Shown here: in pieces, positions 27,943-36,774 of the stretch | How the letters are laid out: each line of letters opens with the position of its first letter | Numbering within the stretch: the first letter of the stretch is position 1 | Origin: Cyclobacterium plantarum | Lineage (GTDB): Bacteria > Bacteroidota > Bacteroidia > Cytophagales > Cyclobacteriaceae | Length of the DNA: 64,000 nt | Reading direction: 5' to 3' | NCBI RefSeq assembly: GCF_011290685.1 | Contig: NZ_JAANYN010000002.1 | Span: forward strand, 248,001-312,000 | Notes under the pieces: model-generated | The model's database searches: none | What the model saw: only the letters and a program-made list of their open reading frames with translations | What the model was told of the DNA's origin: nothing | Position numbers and translations under genes: made by a program

Positions 27943-28077
27943 GTTATTTTGTTTTACTTATGAATAGGATTACCCTGAAAATAGCAGCATCAGGGAGGCC
28001 AAATCAGCCTGCAACAAATCTAGGCTAGTAGCGGAAAATGCATGGTAGGGGAAAGTACTGAATGCTGGCAGGTATCA

Positions 28078-28149
28078 TCCGGATAAGGCTTCATTCGTCC
28101 GGAAAAGGGTAAACTATTGTCCGGATTTAAATTAAAACATGAATTCCGG
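28078..28149 (+). promoter_or_regulatory. Four-copy TCCGG array between SusC and its regulator
   Basis: TCCGGA occurs at 28078, 28098 and 28120, and TCCGG again at 28145. The spacings are 20, 22 and 25 bases, about two helical turns. The array sits in the only promoter gap between the sialic acid operon and the hybrid regulator, so it is a candidate binding array for the regulator's AraC domain. Confidence 0.5.
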
Positions 28150-28205
28150 TATGTTTACAACCGCCAATGATTAATTTTGAATACTGAAATAAATGACTTG
28201 AGACT

Positions 28206-31200
28206 TTGTCCTCAACATTCAAATACCTGTGTCTGAGTAGCTGTATTATTTTTGTACCCATCAGTCTATTGATGGGACAGGAGCCAGGCATTGCCTACCG
28301 TTTCCAGCACTACACCAGCCTGGACGGTTTACCACAAAATTCAGTTTTGGCCATACTTCAAGATGATTCCGGTTACTTATGGCTGGGCACAGACGATGGG
28401 CTGGCACGATTTGATGGATATCAATTCAAAGCATACAAACATGACCCTGACGATTCCCTGACCATCAGCAACAATGTAATCAGGACACTATTGCAGGATC
28501 AGAATGGAATGATTTGGATTGGAACGGAGGGAGGTGGCATGAACGTGTTTCATCCTAAAACCGAAAAATTCTTAAGGTTAAATGCCTTTAACCACAGTAT
28601 TCCGGTTATTCCTGGAAAAAAAATCTCCAGCACAATTCTGGACTCCAAGGGCAATATATGGATTGGCACCCAGACTGAGGGAGTTTTTAAAATTTCAGGC
28701 CTGCAAGGATTATCTGACAAGGGAAATCTGGAAGATTATTCCAGGGAATTGGATATTGACCATTTCCATAGCAATAACTCAGGCCTTGAGGATGACAAAA
28801 TATGGACAATCTATGAAGATAAACAAGGCAGTATTTGGGTTGGCACCTTTGAAAAAGGCGCTTACAAGATCAATGAATCAGAAATCAAAAAGTTATCGTC
28901 CTCCCTATTTCCCCCAAACCAATCTGTAAAGGCATTCTTTGAGCATAAAAACGGGGACTTTTGGATCGGCACGGAGAAAGGGGGGCTTTTTAAACGAGCT
29001 GCAGGAAACAGCCAATTCTTACCATTTCAAGCGTATGATGTAGAATCCCTTAGGTTATCAGGTCCTTTGAACATTACCCAGATCAGCAGTGATCTACAGG
29101 GCAATATCTGGATAGGTACATTGGGCAATGGGCTGATTCTTTACGAGCAAAACCAAAACAAATGGCAACATTATAAGGATGACCCCACCGATCCATACAG
29201 TCTCAATGGCAACTCCGTATATACCATTTTTCAGGATCGGAACCAGAACATCTGGCTGGGCATGTATTCCGGGGAAGGGTTGAATAAAACCAATTCAAAA
29301 CACCAGCAATTTGACCACATCCGCTTTCATCCTGACAAAGAAAAGGGGCTTTCGGGGAAAATGGTAAAGTCTATCTATGAAGACCCTTCGGGGAATTTAT
29401 GGGTTGGCTTATTTAATGAAGGACTAAACCTTCTGGCCAAAGGAGCAACAAAATTCGATTATTTCAATTCCTCGCAGGGACAAGGCCTGAAAAATGACAA
29501 TGTCCAATACATTTATCAAACCAGGGATGAATCCATATGGATTGGGACTGATGGCGGTGGCATATATTTGTTCGACCCGGAAACCCGTTCCTTTACCGTT
29601 TTCCCTAATTTGAGCAATGATCCCAAGCGGAATAGAAAAACCGAAATATGGTCTATTGTTGAGGACAATGATGGCCGGTTATGGATTGGTGCTGCCAATG
29701 GTGGGGGCTTGAATCAATTTGACAGGTCAACAAAAACTTTTAATAGCATTCCACATGAGCCGGGCAATACCCAAACACCAAGTTTTGATGATATCCGAAC
29801 GCTATATGTGGACAGCAAGGAAAATTTATGGATAGGCACCTATGGGGGTGGGCTGAATAAAATGGACTTGAAAACCGGAGTATTTACTTATTACAAAAAT
29901 GAGCCTGACGACCCGGGTAGCATCAGCCATGATATCATCACCTGTTTGATGGAGGATCAGCAAGGTTATTTCTGGATAGGAACTTTCGGAGGTGGACTAA
30001 ACCGGCTAAACCCCGTAGATGGAAGTTTCAAAATTTACCGGGAAAAAGATGGTTTGCCAAGTGATGTGATCAAAGCCGTGCTTGAAGATGACCGGGGCCA
30101 ATTGTGGATCAGTACGGTCCGGGGGCTTTCAGTATTCAATAAAAAAACTGAAAAATTCAAAAACTATACCCAGGAAGATGGACTCCAATCCAATGAATTT
30201 AATTTAGGGGCAGCTTATAGGGCTTCAGATGGCAAAATGTATTTTGGAGGAACCAATGGGTTGAACATGTTTTATCCAGAAACCATCAAGCCATTACCTG
30301 CTCCCAATCGTCCGATGATCACCAAATTAAAGGTGTTGAATCAGGAAGTTTTGCCAGGGAAATTGATTTTGGATCGTGAAATTCTGGAACAAAATATCAG
30401 CTACACGGAAGAGGTAGTACTCGATTACCAACACAACAGTTTTGAATTTGAATTCAGTGCATTGGAATATTCTGGGCAGGATAAACTCATGTTTGCCTAC
30501 CGGCTAAACGGAATTGATGAAGATTGGATTGTGACCGACAGCAAAAGAAGATTTGCCCCATACGCCAATTTGAAACCCGGCGAATACCTGTGGGAACTCA
30601 AATCCTATTGGGAAGAAAGTGCTGAACAATCCTCCGTACGTAGGTTAAAACTGATCGTATTGCCCCCCTGGTACCTCAGCCATTGGGCTTATCTCTGCTA
30701 TGGACTTTTATTGGTTTTGCTAGGCTACCTGTTCAAAAAAATCATCAGTTGGCGGATCAAACTGCAAAATGATTTGAAATATGAAAGGCTGGAAAAACAA
30801 AAACAGGAGGAAATAAGTCAGTTGAAAATGCGGTTTTTTACCAATATTTCCCATGAACTCAGAACCCCCTTGATGCTGATAAAAGCACCGCTGGAACGCT
30901 TAAAAAAAGATCGGGGGCTACCAGAAGCAGCCAGAAATCAATTGGTCTCCATTCATAACAATGCAGTTAGGCTATTGAAACTAATCAACCAATTGCTGGA
31001 TTTCAGAAAGCAGGAAACAGGCCATCTGCAGCTTGCTGTAAAGCAGGTGGATATCAAGGCGTTTTTGCAGGACATTTACCAATCCTTTGAAGCCATGGCC
31101 AGCCAGAAAAACCTAGACTTTTCGCTTTTTATGGACAGTGATCTTCCCAAAGAGCAATGGATTGATCCTGAGCAGATGGAAAAAGTTTTTTACAATATCA

Positions 31201-32441
31201 TTTATAATGCCTTTAAATTCACTCCGGACGGGGGTAAAATTGTTGTTCGTTTATTGGCCTGTACATTAAAAAGCAAGGAAACCAATGTTCCGGGTTTCCA
31301 AATTGAGGTAGAAGACAATGGTCCGGGCATAGAACCGGAATACCAGCCATTGATTTTTGATCGGTTTTACCAGATAAAAGAAGAACATTCTTTCGGGAAA
31401 GTGGGAACCGGCATCGGGTTGGCATTGTCCAAGAACCTGGTCAATTTTCACAAGGGAATAATTGAGGTTTACAGCAAACCCCATGTAAAAACAGTCTTTA
31501 CAGTCAAGCTTAGGTCCGGGTTTGAGCATTATCAAAAACAAGAACTGATCCCCAACAACTCTGCAGCAAAGGCGGCTGCAAACAAAGACCATGAAATGCT
31601 TATTTTGGCGAACAGCGATAAGTCCGAAAAAATAAAAAAAGGCAGTGGGGCAGCAAAGCCTGCAAAGCCGGATAAAAAGGTACTTGTAGTAGAAGACAAC
31701 CCCGAGCTTTTAACCCTTTTAAGTGAAAGTTTGACCGAAAAATTTTCTGTCGTTACGGCCATGAATGGAAAAGAAGGCCTGGAAAGCATCAGCAGGCATC
31801 ATCCGGATTTGATCTTGTCGGATGTGATGATGCCGGAAATGGATGGCATTGAGTTTTGTGCAAGAATAAAAAATGATGTAAAAAGCAGCCACATCCCGGT
31901 TTTATTGTTGACAGCAAAAAGCTCCCATATACATCAACTGGAAGGCTACGAATCCGGAGCAGATGATTACATAACCAAACCTTTCCCCCTGGACCTGCTC
32001 CAGGCAAAAATTGAAAACCTGCTGGAAAGCAGAAACAAATTCCAGTTGCAATTCAAGCAAACGCTGGATTTGAGTCCGGAGAAAATACAAATCAGTTCTA
32101 CCGATGAAAAAATCCTTACCTCAGCAATAACCATTATAGAAAATCACATGGATGATCCACAATTCTCTATCCAAATCCTGGTGAAAGAACTGGGTTTGAG
32201 CAGGACGCTTGTATTCGAAAAATTCAGGTCCTTGCTGGACCAAACCCCCAATGAGTTTATCCAAATGATCCGGTTAAAAAGAGCTGCCCAATTGCTCCTG
32301 GAGAGTGACCTGAAAATTTCAGAAATCGCCTATATGGTTGGATTTAACCGTCCTAAATATTTCAGTCAATGCTTCCATAAACAATTTTCCAGCAACCCAA
32401 AAACTTACAGAGAACGAAACCAAAAATCCGGAAAAGCTTGA
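28206..32441 (+). CDS. Hybrid two-component system regulator (HTCS) for sialic acid use
   Basis: A 1411-residue inner-membrane sensor and transcription factor in one chain. A signal sequence covers about 1-24. The periplasmic part has two reg_prop propellers with many WIGT repeats (for example YLWLGTDDGLARF, IWIGTEGGGMN), then a Y_Y_Y domain at about 740-805. One membrane helix follows near 815-840. The kinase has His883 in FTNISHELRTP, the receiver has Asp1206 in LILSDVMMPEMDG, and an AraC-type DNA-binding domain ends the protein. A stop codon at 28194 blocks longer forms, so TTG at 28206 is the likely start. It probably senses a sialic acid-derived ligand and activates the divergent operon. 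Confidence 0.92.
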   Translation: MSSTFKYLCLSSCIIFVPISLLMGQEPGIAYRFQHYTSLDGLPQNSVLAILQDDSGYLWLGTDDGLARFDGYQFKAYKHDPDDSLTISNNVIRTLLQDQNGMIWIGTEGGGMNVFHPKTEKFLRLNAFNHSIPVIPGKKISSTILDSKGNIWIGTQTEGVFKISGLQGLSDKGNLEDYSRELDIDHFHSNNSGLEDDKIWTIYEDKQGSIWVGTFEKGAYKINESEIKKLSSSLFPPNQSVKAFFEHKNGDFWIGTEKGGLFKRAAGNSQFLPFQAYDVESLRLSGPLNITQISSDLQGNIWIGTLGNGLILYEQNQNKWQHYKDDPTDPYSLNGNSVYTIFQDRNQNIWLGMYSGEGLNKTNSKHQQFDHIRFHPDKEKGLSGKMVKSIYEDPSGNLWVGLFNEGLNLLAKGATKFDYFNSSQGQGLKNDNVQYIYQTRDESIWIGTDGGGIYLFDPETRSFTVFPNLSNDPKRNRKTEIWSIVEDNDGRLWIGAANGGGLNQFDRSTKTFNSIPHEPGNTQTPSFDDIRTLYVDSKENLWIGTYGGGLNKMDLKTGVFTYYKNEPDDPGSISHDIITCLMEDQQGYFWIGTFGGGLNRLNPVDGSFKIYREKDGLPSDVIKAVLEDDRGQLWISTVRGLSVFNKKTEKFKNYTQEDGLQSNEFNLGAAYRASDGKMYFGGTNGLNMFYPETIKPLPAPNRPMITKLKVLNQEVLPGKLILDREILEQNISYTEEVVLDYQHNSFEFEFSALEYSGQDKLMFAYRLNGIDEDWIVTDSKRRFAPYANLKPGEYLWELKSYWEESAEQSSVRRLKLIVLPPWYLSHWAYLCYGLLLVLLGYLFKKIISWRIKLQNDLKYERLEKQKQEEISQLKMRFFTNISHELRTPLMLIKAPLERLKKDRGLPEAARNQLVSIHNNAVRLLKLINQLLDFRKQETGHLQLAVKQVDIKAFLQDIYQSFEAMASQKNLDFSLFMDSDLPKEQWIDPEQMEKVFYNIIYNAFKFTPDGGKIVVRLLACTLKSKETNVPGFQIEVEDNGPGIEPEYQPLIFDRFYQIKEEHSFGKVGTGIGLALSKNLVNFHKGIIEVYSKPHVKTVFTVKLRSGFEHYQKQELIPNNSAAKAAANKDHEMLILANSDKSEKIKKGSGAAKPAKPDKKVLVVEDNPELLTLLSESLTEKFSVVTAMNGKEGLESISRHHPDLILSDVMMPEMDGIEFCARIKNDVKSSHIPVLLLTAKSSHIHQLEGYESGADDYITKPFPLDLLQAKIENLLESRNKFQLQFKQTLDLSPEKIQISSTDEKILTSAITIIENHMDDPQFSIQILVKELGLSRTLVFEKFRSLLDQTPNEFIQMIRLKRAAQLLLESDLKISEIAYMVGFNRPKYFSQCFHKQFSSNPKTYRERNQKSGKA

Positions 32442-32891
32442 ATTCATGCCTGCAGACCAATCAATTTAATATTGTAGATTTTTTAATCACATTTATTGAT
32501 TGATTTTGCATTTAATACCACCAGGCAAACGGGGTATACCCAGCGGCAGGAAGCCCAGCAATCCCGGTGTTCTTCATACCTCTATTTTGTTGTAACAGAT
32601 GACCCAAAAAACCACAAAGCACAGAGGTTTTTTTTGATATTACCTCGTGTTATTGTGACTCTGCTTTTTCGTTCGTTCCCATTCACCTGATCCCCATTTT
32701 ATTCCGTCAACCTATGTTGTCCAATGAGTTGCTAATACACAGCCTTATCCCGATTTCTGAGTTTTTTAAAAAGTTATTTTTCGCTGTGACAGTAAAGCCC
32801 GGTATCTGAAAAGATTTCAAGACAAGTAACAATTAACAAATTGATATTTTAAGATGTTACTGAAAAAATCCCCCCCTGATCTGGTCAGGGC

Positions 32892-32927
32892 AGGCAAATC
32901 CCTCCGCCGCGGCGGAGGGATTTGCCT
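32892..32927. repeat. Perfect 36-bp palindrome
   Basis: The 18 bases starting AGGCAAATCC are followed at once by their exact reverse complement ending GGATTTGCCT. There is no spacer, and the centre is rich in G and C (CCGCCGCGGCGG). It is much longer than any other perfect palindrome noticed in the window and lies far from gene ends. Confidence 0.9.
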
Positions 32928-33179
32928 ATTTACCGAGGACGGATTTAAAACGGATTCATATAAGGTATTATTTGTGAAAAAATTTAAAAAAAAGAAGAAC
33001 TATATTTTAAATACGCAAAGCGCGCTGGCCCGACAAAAAACCGAGCCTGTCCTGACGGTAGTCAGTGGCCTGTCCTGAAATTTCTCAGGAGGGTGCGGCA
33101 GGTCGGTGGGGGGAAGGATTTTTTTGTCTTGATTTCCTGCCTACCGGCAGGTTTGGTACTTTATTGTTCAAGTCTTAAA

Positions 33180-33202
33180 GCTGGTGTAAATCCCACACCA
33201 GC
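33180..33202. repeat. Eight-base perfect hairpin
   Basis: GCTGGTGT and ACACCAGC pair perfectly around the seven-base loop AAATCCC. There is no T-run after it, so a terminator is unlikely. It is part of the same hairpin cluster. Confidence 0.6.
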
Positions 33203-33298
33203 CAATATGCCCGATACCTTTTCAACGGTTATCATTTTGGGTAGTATAATAGTTGGTTTAGTGTTAAAATAAAAGCTATTCTGAGCAATATGGACTGA

Positions 33299-33445
33299 CT
33301 ATGCCCTCCTAATTACACTTAGCAAAACAGCTATCACTGCAATTACCAATAGGATATGGATAACTCCTCCTGCATCATACACGAAAAACCCAAAAATCCA
33401 TCCAATAATAACAATCACTGCAATCAAATACAATAAATTTCTCAT
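33299..33445 (-). CDS. Small membrane protein, lmo0937/DUF5670-like
   Basis: A 48-residue protein, MRNLLYLIAVIVIIGWIFGF at the start and LLSVIRRA at the end. Two hydrophobic segments flank the turn VYDAGGVIH. This matches the lmo0937-type family of tiny envelope proteins seen in Bacteroidota and Firmicutes. An in-frame ATG at 33454 would add three residues (MSI). The gene stands alone in a non-coding region. Its function is unknown; relatives are often linked to envelope stress. Confidence 0.75.
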   Translation of the reverse strand: MRNLLYLIAVIVIIGWIFGFFVYDAGGVIHILLVIAVIAVLLSVIRRA

Positions 33446-33454
33446 AATTGACAT

Positions 33455-33866
33455 TTTTATATAATTGAAAATTGATTTTTGATACTAATAAATTTATGAA
33501 ATTCTAAATACATAGAATCACCAATAATAATTTATATTTTTATTTTAAAACAAAATCTGATTTTTGATAGCAGCAGGTCCTCAATTTTAACCACAACATT
33601 CAATAATTTATTAAGTAATATATAATGAATTTCAATTATTATGCCAAATTAAATAAATTAATTACGAATTACTTTCAAATAATCCACACCATCTAGGATT
33701 ATATCATTTATAAAGATTATTTTAAATGCGATTACAGGGCTTCGGAATAATTTGAAAAAATACAGCTTCTCAACTCATTTTATGATGCACCAATTAAAAG
33801 CAAAAAAGGCCATTTTACCTTATCGAGTAAATGGCCTTTTATTTTTTAAAATGAAGAAAGAATTAC
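33455..33866. other. A/T-rich non-coding gap
   Basis: About 410 bases, strongly A/T-rich, without an open frame that looks like a protein. The upstream part should hold the promoter of the small membrane protein gene. The hairpin at 33806-33841 is described separately. Nothing else stands out. Confidence 0.6.
33806..33841 (-). terminator. Terminator after the coiled-coil lipoprotein gene
   Basis: AAAAAGGCCATTTTACC and GTAAATGGCCTTTT form a long stem with one bulged T and a small loop. On the minus strand it is followed by a run of six T. A/T runs on both sides could let it work in both directions. Confidence 0.75.
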
Positions 33867-34313
33867 TTATCCCTCGTTTTGTATTTCATTTTTTAAGTTA
33901 CTGATTGTTGTTTCTATTTCGCTTTCCAGCTCCTCAAATTCTTTCTTGATTTGCTCCTTTCTGGATGCTGCAGCCTGAGAAAATTCCCTGGATTTAATCT
34001 CCAGATTGGCAATACTTTTATCCAGCTTGGTTAAATAGCGGTCAACCGTTTCATTTACAGGTTCACCCAGATTTTCTTTAACCTCCTTTTTAACTTCTTC
34101 TGCCTCGGCTTTAAGAGCCGATGTTCCTTCAGAAATTTCTGCTTTGGCTTCAGCGAAAGCTTCTTCGGTTTCTTCTTCTACTTCATTTGACATTTCCTGA
34201 AGATCCTTTTCCGTGGACTTCAAGCCATCATTTTCATTCTTGTTTGCCTCACAAGATGTAAACAAAAGAAAACTGACTAAACAAACAGTAGAAAATACAG
34301 ATGTAAACTTCAT
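33867..34313 (-). CDS. Coiled-coil lipoprotein of unknown function
   Basis: A 148-residue lipoprotein; the signal VSFLLFTSC has Cys21 as the lipidated residue. The ATG at 34313 is chosen because a full signal peptide begins there; the in-frame extension to 34457 is unlike a protein start. The mature part is very rich in Glu, Lys and Ala, with heptad-like patterns such as EEVKKEVKENL and EFEELESEIETTISNL, so a long helix or coiled coil in the periplasm is likely. It diverges from the pspC-like gene and ends in a clear terminator. Confidence 0.8.
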   Translation of the reverse strand: MKFTSVFSTVCLVSFLLFTSCEANKNENDGLKSTEKDLQEMSNEVEEETEEAFAEAKAEISEGTSALKAEAEEVKKEVKENLGEPVNETVDRYLTKLDKSIANLEIKSREFSQAAASRKEQIKKEFEELESEIETTISNLKNEIQNEG

Positions 34314-34611
34314 AATACTATGTTGGTTTGGTTTTACAATACTCCGGTAAAGGAACCAGCCTATCCTGGATTTCTCCTCTACCAGAACTTGCCTATTTTG
34401 AAACAAAACAAATGCCATAAATCGGAACCAAGCTTCAAAATTCCGGAAAATCATCAACTGTATGTTACAAATTGCGCTCCTCTTCTTCGCTACTGCTTTT
34501 TGTACTTGCCATCCTATTTCTTATTTTTATGCTTGCTATTCAATAAAAACGGGGATCAGATCTCTTTTGCAAAACTACTTATTTTTAAAAACGAAGAAAC
34601 TTTCGAAGACC

Positions 34612-34812
34612 ATGGAAAAAAAACTAAAACGCACCATCAATGACAAAATGATCGCCGGAGTTTGTGGTGGTTTGGCCAAATACCTGGGCTGGGATGCTGA
34701 TAAGCTGAGAATAGTATATGTTTTGGTCTCCATTTTAAGTGCTGCTTTTCCGGGTCTTTTGGTCTATCTGATCCTTTGGTTTATCATGCCGGAAGAAACT
34801 GAATTGGGTTAA
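34612..34812 (+). CDS. PspC-domain membrane protein
   Basis: A 66-residue protein that is nearly all PspC domain: KLKRTINDKMIAGVCGGLAK, then a hydrophobic segment ending in LILWFIMPEE. Proteins of this family sit in the inner membrane and are linked to envelope stress. The ATG at 34612 is chosen because the family always begins just before the Lys-Arg stretch; the upstream in-frame extension (from 34462) has no matching features. The msrAB gene follows 87 bases later in the same direction. Confidence 0.88.
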   Translation: MEKKLKRTINDKMIAGVCGGLAKYLGWDADKLRIVYVLVSILSAAFPGLLVYLILWFIMPEETELG

Positions 34813-34899
34813 ATGCCCTGATAATTAGTAAATTGAACATTCCTTTGAACATAAGTTGCTTTTTTGCCGTTTTTAGGGAAGGTCAAAATAAGTAAACAA

Positions 34900-35991
34900 A
34901 TGAAAAAAAGCATTCAATATTTAGCAGTTCTTTTCCTTTTATTGTTTTCGAATTCCAGTTGCAATGCGTCTGAAAATTCCGACAATAAGGAGGAGGAAAA
35001 TGTGCTGGAGAATTACCAGGGCAGAACGGAAAAAGCTACATTTGCCGGAGGTTGTTTTTGGTGTGTTGAAGCCCCATATGAGGGAATAGATGGCGTACTT
35101 TCCGTTGTTTCAGGTTATGCGGGAGGTAAAGAGAAAAACCCTACCTACTCCCAGGTGTCTTCCGGACAAACCAGTCACAAGGAAGCGGTACAGGTTACTT
35201 TCGATCCGGATGTAATCAGTTACAGCGAAATCATAGATATCTTTTGGAAATTGTTTGACCCTACCGATGCAGGAGGCAGTTTTTATGACCGGGGAAGCCA
35301 GTATGAATCTGCCATCTTTTTTCATTCGCAGGAACAGAAATCGGTTGCCGAAAACTCCAAAAAAGCCTTGGACCAATCCGGAATATTTGATAAACCGATT
35401 GTAACTCCGGTGGTTAAATTTACCAATTTTTATGCAGCTGAAACGTATCATCAGGATTATTATAAAAAACAACCCAAGGAGTACAAGGCTTATCGCACCG
35501 GTTCCGGAAGGGATAGATTTATAGCGCAACACTGGGAGGTACCATCTGCAAATAAGTACCAAAGTCCATCAAAGAATGAGTTAAAAGCCCAACTAACCAA
35601 TCTTCAATACCAGGTTACTATGGAGGAAGCTACGGAACGAGCCTTTGACAATACCTATAATGGCAATAAAGAAGAGGGCCTTTATGTCTGCATTGTTTCG
35701 GGTGCCCCGCTTTTCAGCTCAAAGGACAAATATGAATCCGGATCCGGCTGGCCCAGCTTTACCAAACCCATCGATGCCCGCTATCTCGAAAAACCTATTG
35801 ACAGGAGTCAAGGGATGGTGCGGGTAGAAGTAAGAAGCAAATACGGTGATTCCCATGTGGGTCATGTTTTCAATGATGGTCCTGAGCCTACCGGCTTGAG
35901 GTATTGTATGAACTCCGCCGCCATGAAATTCATTCCTTTGTCAGATATGGAAGTAGAAGGTTATGGGGCATTCTTGTATGCCGTTAAGTAA
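34900..35991 (+). CDS. msrAB: Bifunctional peptide methionine sulfoxide reductase MsrA/MsrB (lipoprotein)
   Basis: Repairs oxidised methionines in exported proteins. The ATG at 34900 opens a lipoprotein signal (LLLFSNSSC, Cys21). MsrA covers about 45-205 with catalytic Cys52 in [13 protein letters not shown]. MsrB covers about 225-363, with GSGWPSF and the catalytic Cys in [12 protein letters not shown]. The zinc-binding Cys pairs of some MsrB forms are absent. The domain order A then B fits export to the periplasm or outer membrane. An upstream in-frame ATG at 34864 would spoil the signal peptide. A shared terminator follows. Confidence 0.95.
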   Translation: MKKSIQYLAVLFLLLFSNSSCNASENSDNKEEENVLENYQGRTEKATFAGGCFWCVEAPYEGIDGVLSVVSGYAGGKEKNPTYSQVSSGQTSHKEAVQVTFDPDVISYSEIIDIFWKLFDPTDAGGSFYDRGSQYESAIFFHSQEQKSVAENSKKALDQSGIFDKPIVTPVVKFTNFYAAETYHQDYYKKQPKEYKAYRTGSGRDRFIAQHWEVPSANKYQSPSKNELKAQLTNLQYQVTMEEATERAFDNTYNGNKEEGLYVCIVSGAPLFSSKDKYESGSGWPSFTKPIDARYLEKPIDRSQGMVRVEVRSKYGDSHVGHVFNDGPEPTGLRYCMNSAAMKFIPLSDMEVEGYGAFLYAVK

Positions 35992-36014
35992 TCCCCAAAA
36001 AAAAATTAACTTTT

Positions 36015-36051
36015 AAGCGAAAGGCCGGTTAAATGGTCTTTCGCTTTTTTA
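36015..36051. terminator. Terminator between msrAB and the LytTR regulator gene
   Basis: AAGCGAAAG pairs with CTTTCGCTT (nine pairs) around a 14-base loop, and is followed by TTTTTT on the plus strand. It lies between two convergent stop codons and may serve both. Confidence 0.85.
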
Positions 36052-36774
36052 ATTGATCCATTTATCAATAAAACGAAGAAAATTTTCTTTATAGCCATCA
36101 CTTACGGAAATATTCATGATTCCCATATTGACCGTACTTTTGCTGATGGATTGTATATAGTCCAGGGAGATGATATAAGAGCGATGTATGCGCATAAAAT
36201 GGTCTTCGGGAAGCATTTCTTCCATACTTTTCAGCGTGGTAAGTGAAAGCAGTGGCGATGATTTTCCAGAGAGGTGAATCTTAACATAATCTTTATACCC
36301 TTCTACCAAAATAATTTCCCTGAGCAGGACTTTGACCAGCTGGTATTCCACTTTGATAAAAATATAGTCCTCAGTTGAGGCTTTAGGCGCTGTGTCTTTT
36401 TTCTCAAAAAAGCGCAATGCCTTGTGACTGGCCGTTAAAAATTCCTCATAACTAAAGGGTTTGAGCAAATAGTCCAACGCATCCACCTTGTAGCCTTCTA
36501 TAGCATATTGATTATACGCAGTAGTAAAAATTATCTTGGGCGATCCCTGATGCTTTCTATTTTCCAAAACCCTGGCCAGCTCCATTCCAGTAAGGTCCGG
36601 CATTTGTATATCTAAAAACATCAGGTTTACTTCATGAGAATTGATGTAAGCCAGAGCTTCCAGGGCACTGTCAAATTTACCTTGAAGCGCCAGGAAGCCA
36701 GTTTTATCTACAAAATTACAGACCATCTCCAGTGCCAGAGGCTCATCATCAACGACTATACATTTGATTTTCAT
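36049..36774 (-). CDS. LytTR-family response regulator
   Basis: A 241-residue regulator of the LytR/AlgR type. The receiver domain (about 1-120) has the acidic pair Asp9-Asp10 and the phospho-acceptor Asp55 in LMFLDIQMPDLTG. The C-terminal LytTR domain (about 140-240) contains ILVEGYKDYVKIHL and FMRIHRSYIISLDYI, both typical. It overlaps the kinase gene by four bases. The expected targets are repeats with about 21-bp period; three CTACCRA repeats with exactly that spacing lie upstream of the kinase. Confidence 0.94.
   Translation of the reverse strand: MKIKCIVVDDEPLALEMVCNFVDKTGFLALQGKFDSALEALAYINSHEVNLMFLDIQMPDLTGMELARVLENRKHQGSPKIIFTTAYNQYAIEGYKVDALDYLLKPFSYEEFLTASHKALRFFEKKDTAPKASTEDYIFIKVEYQLVKVLLREIILVEGYKDYVKIHLSGKSSPLLSLTTLKSMEEMLPEDHFMRIHRSYIISLDYIQSISKSTVNMGIMNISVSDGYKENFLRFIDKWIN

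Larger units (their letters stand above)
32442..33298. other. Non-coding stretch with stacked palindromes
   Basis: About 860 bases with no convincing gene. The short open frames at 32496-32690 and 32854-33078 run across palindromes and have no family features. From 32874 to 33202 lie four separate hairpins: CCCTGA/TCAGGG (32874-32890), the perfect 36-base palindrome at 32892-32927, CCTGCC-TACC-GGCAGG (33136-33151) and GCTGGTGT/ACACCAGC (33180-33202). This looks like debris or target sites of dispersed repeats. Confidence 0.6.

Noticed and set aside
28206-30300. A tandem DNA repeat in the hybrid regulator
   Set aside because: The repeated WIGT pattern is a protein propeller repeat; the DNA copies have diverged.
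32496-32690. A 64-residue open frame after the hybrid regulator
   Set aside because: Low-complexity composition, no good start context and no recognisable motif; likely chance.
32854-33078. A 74-residue open frame on the plus strand
   Set aside because: It reads straight through the 36-base palindrome and other repeats, and the product has no family character.
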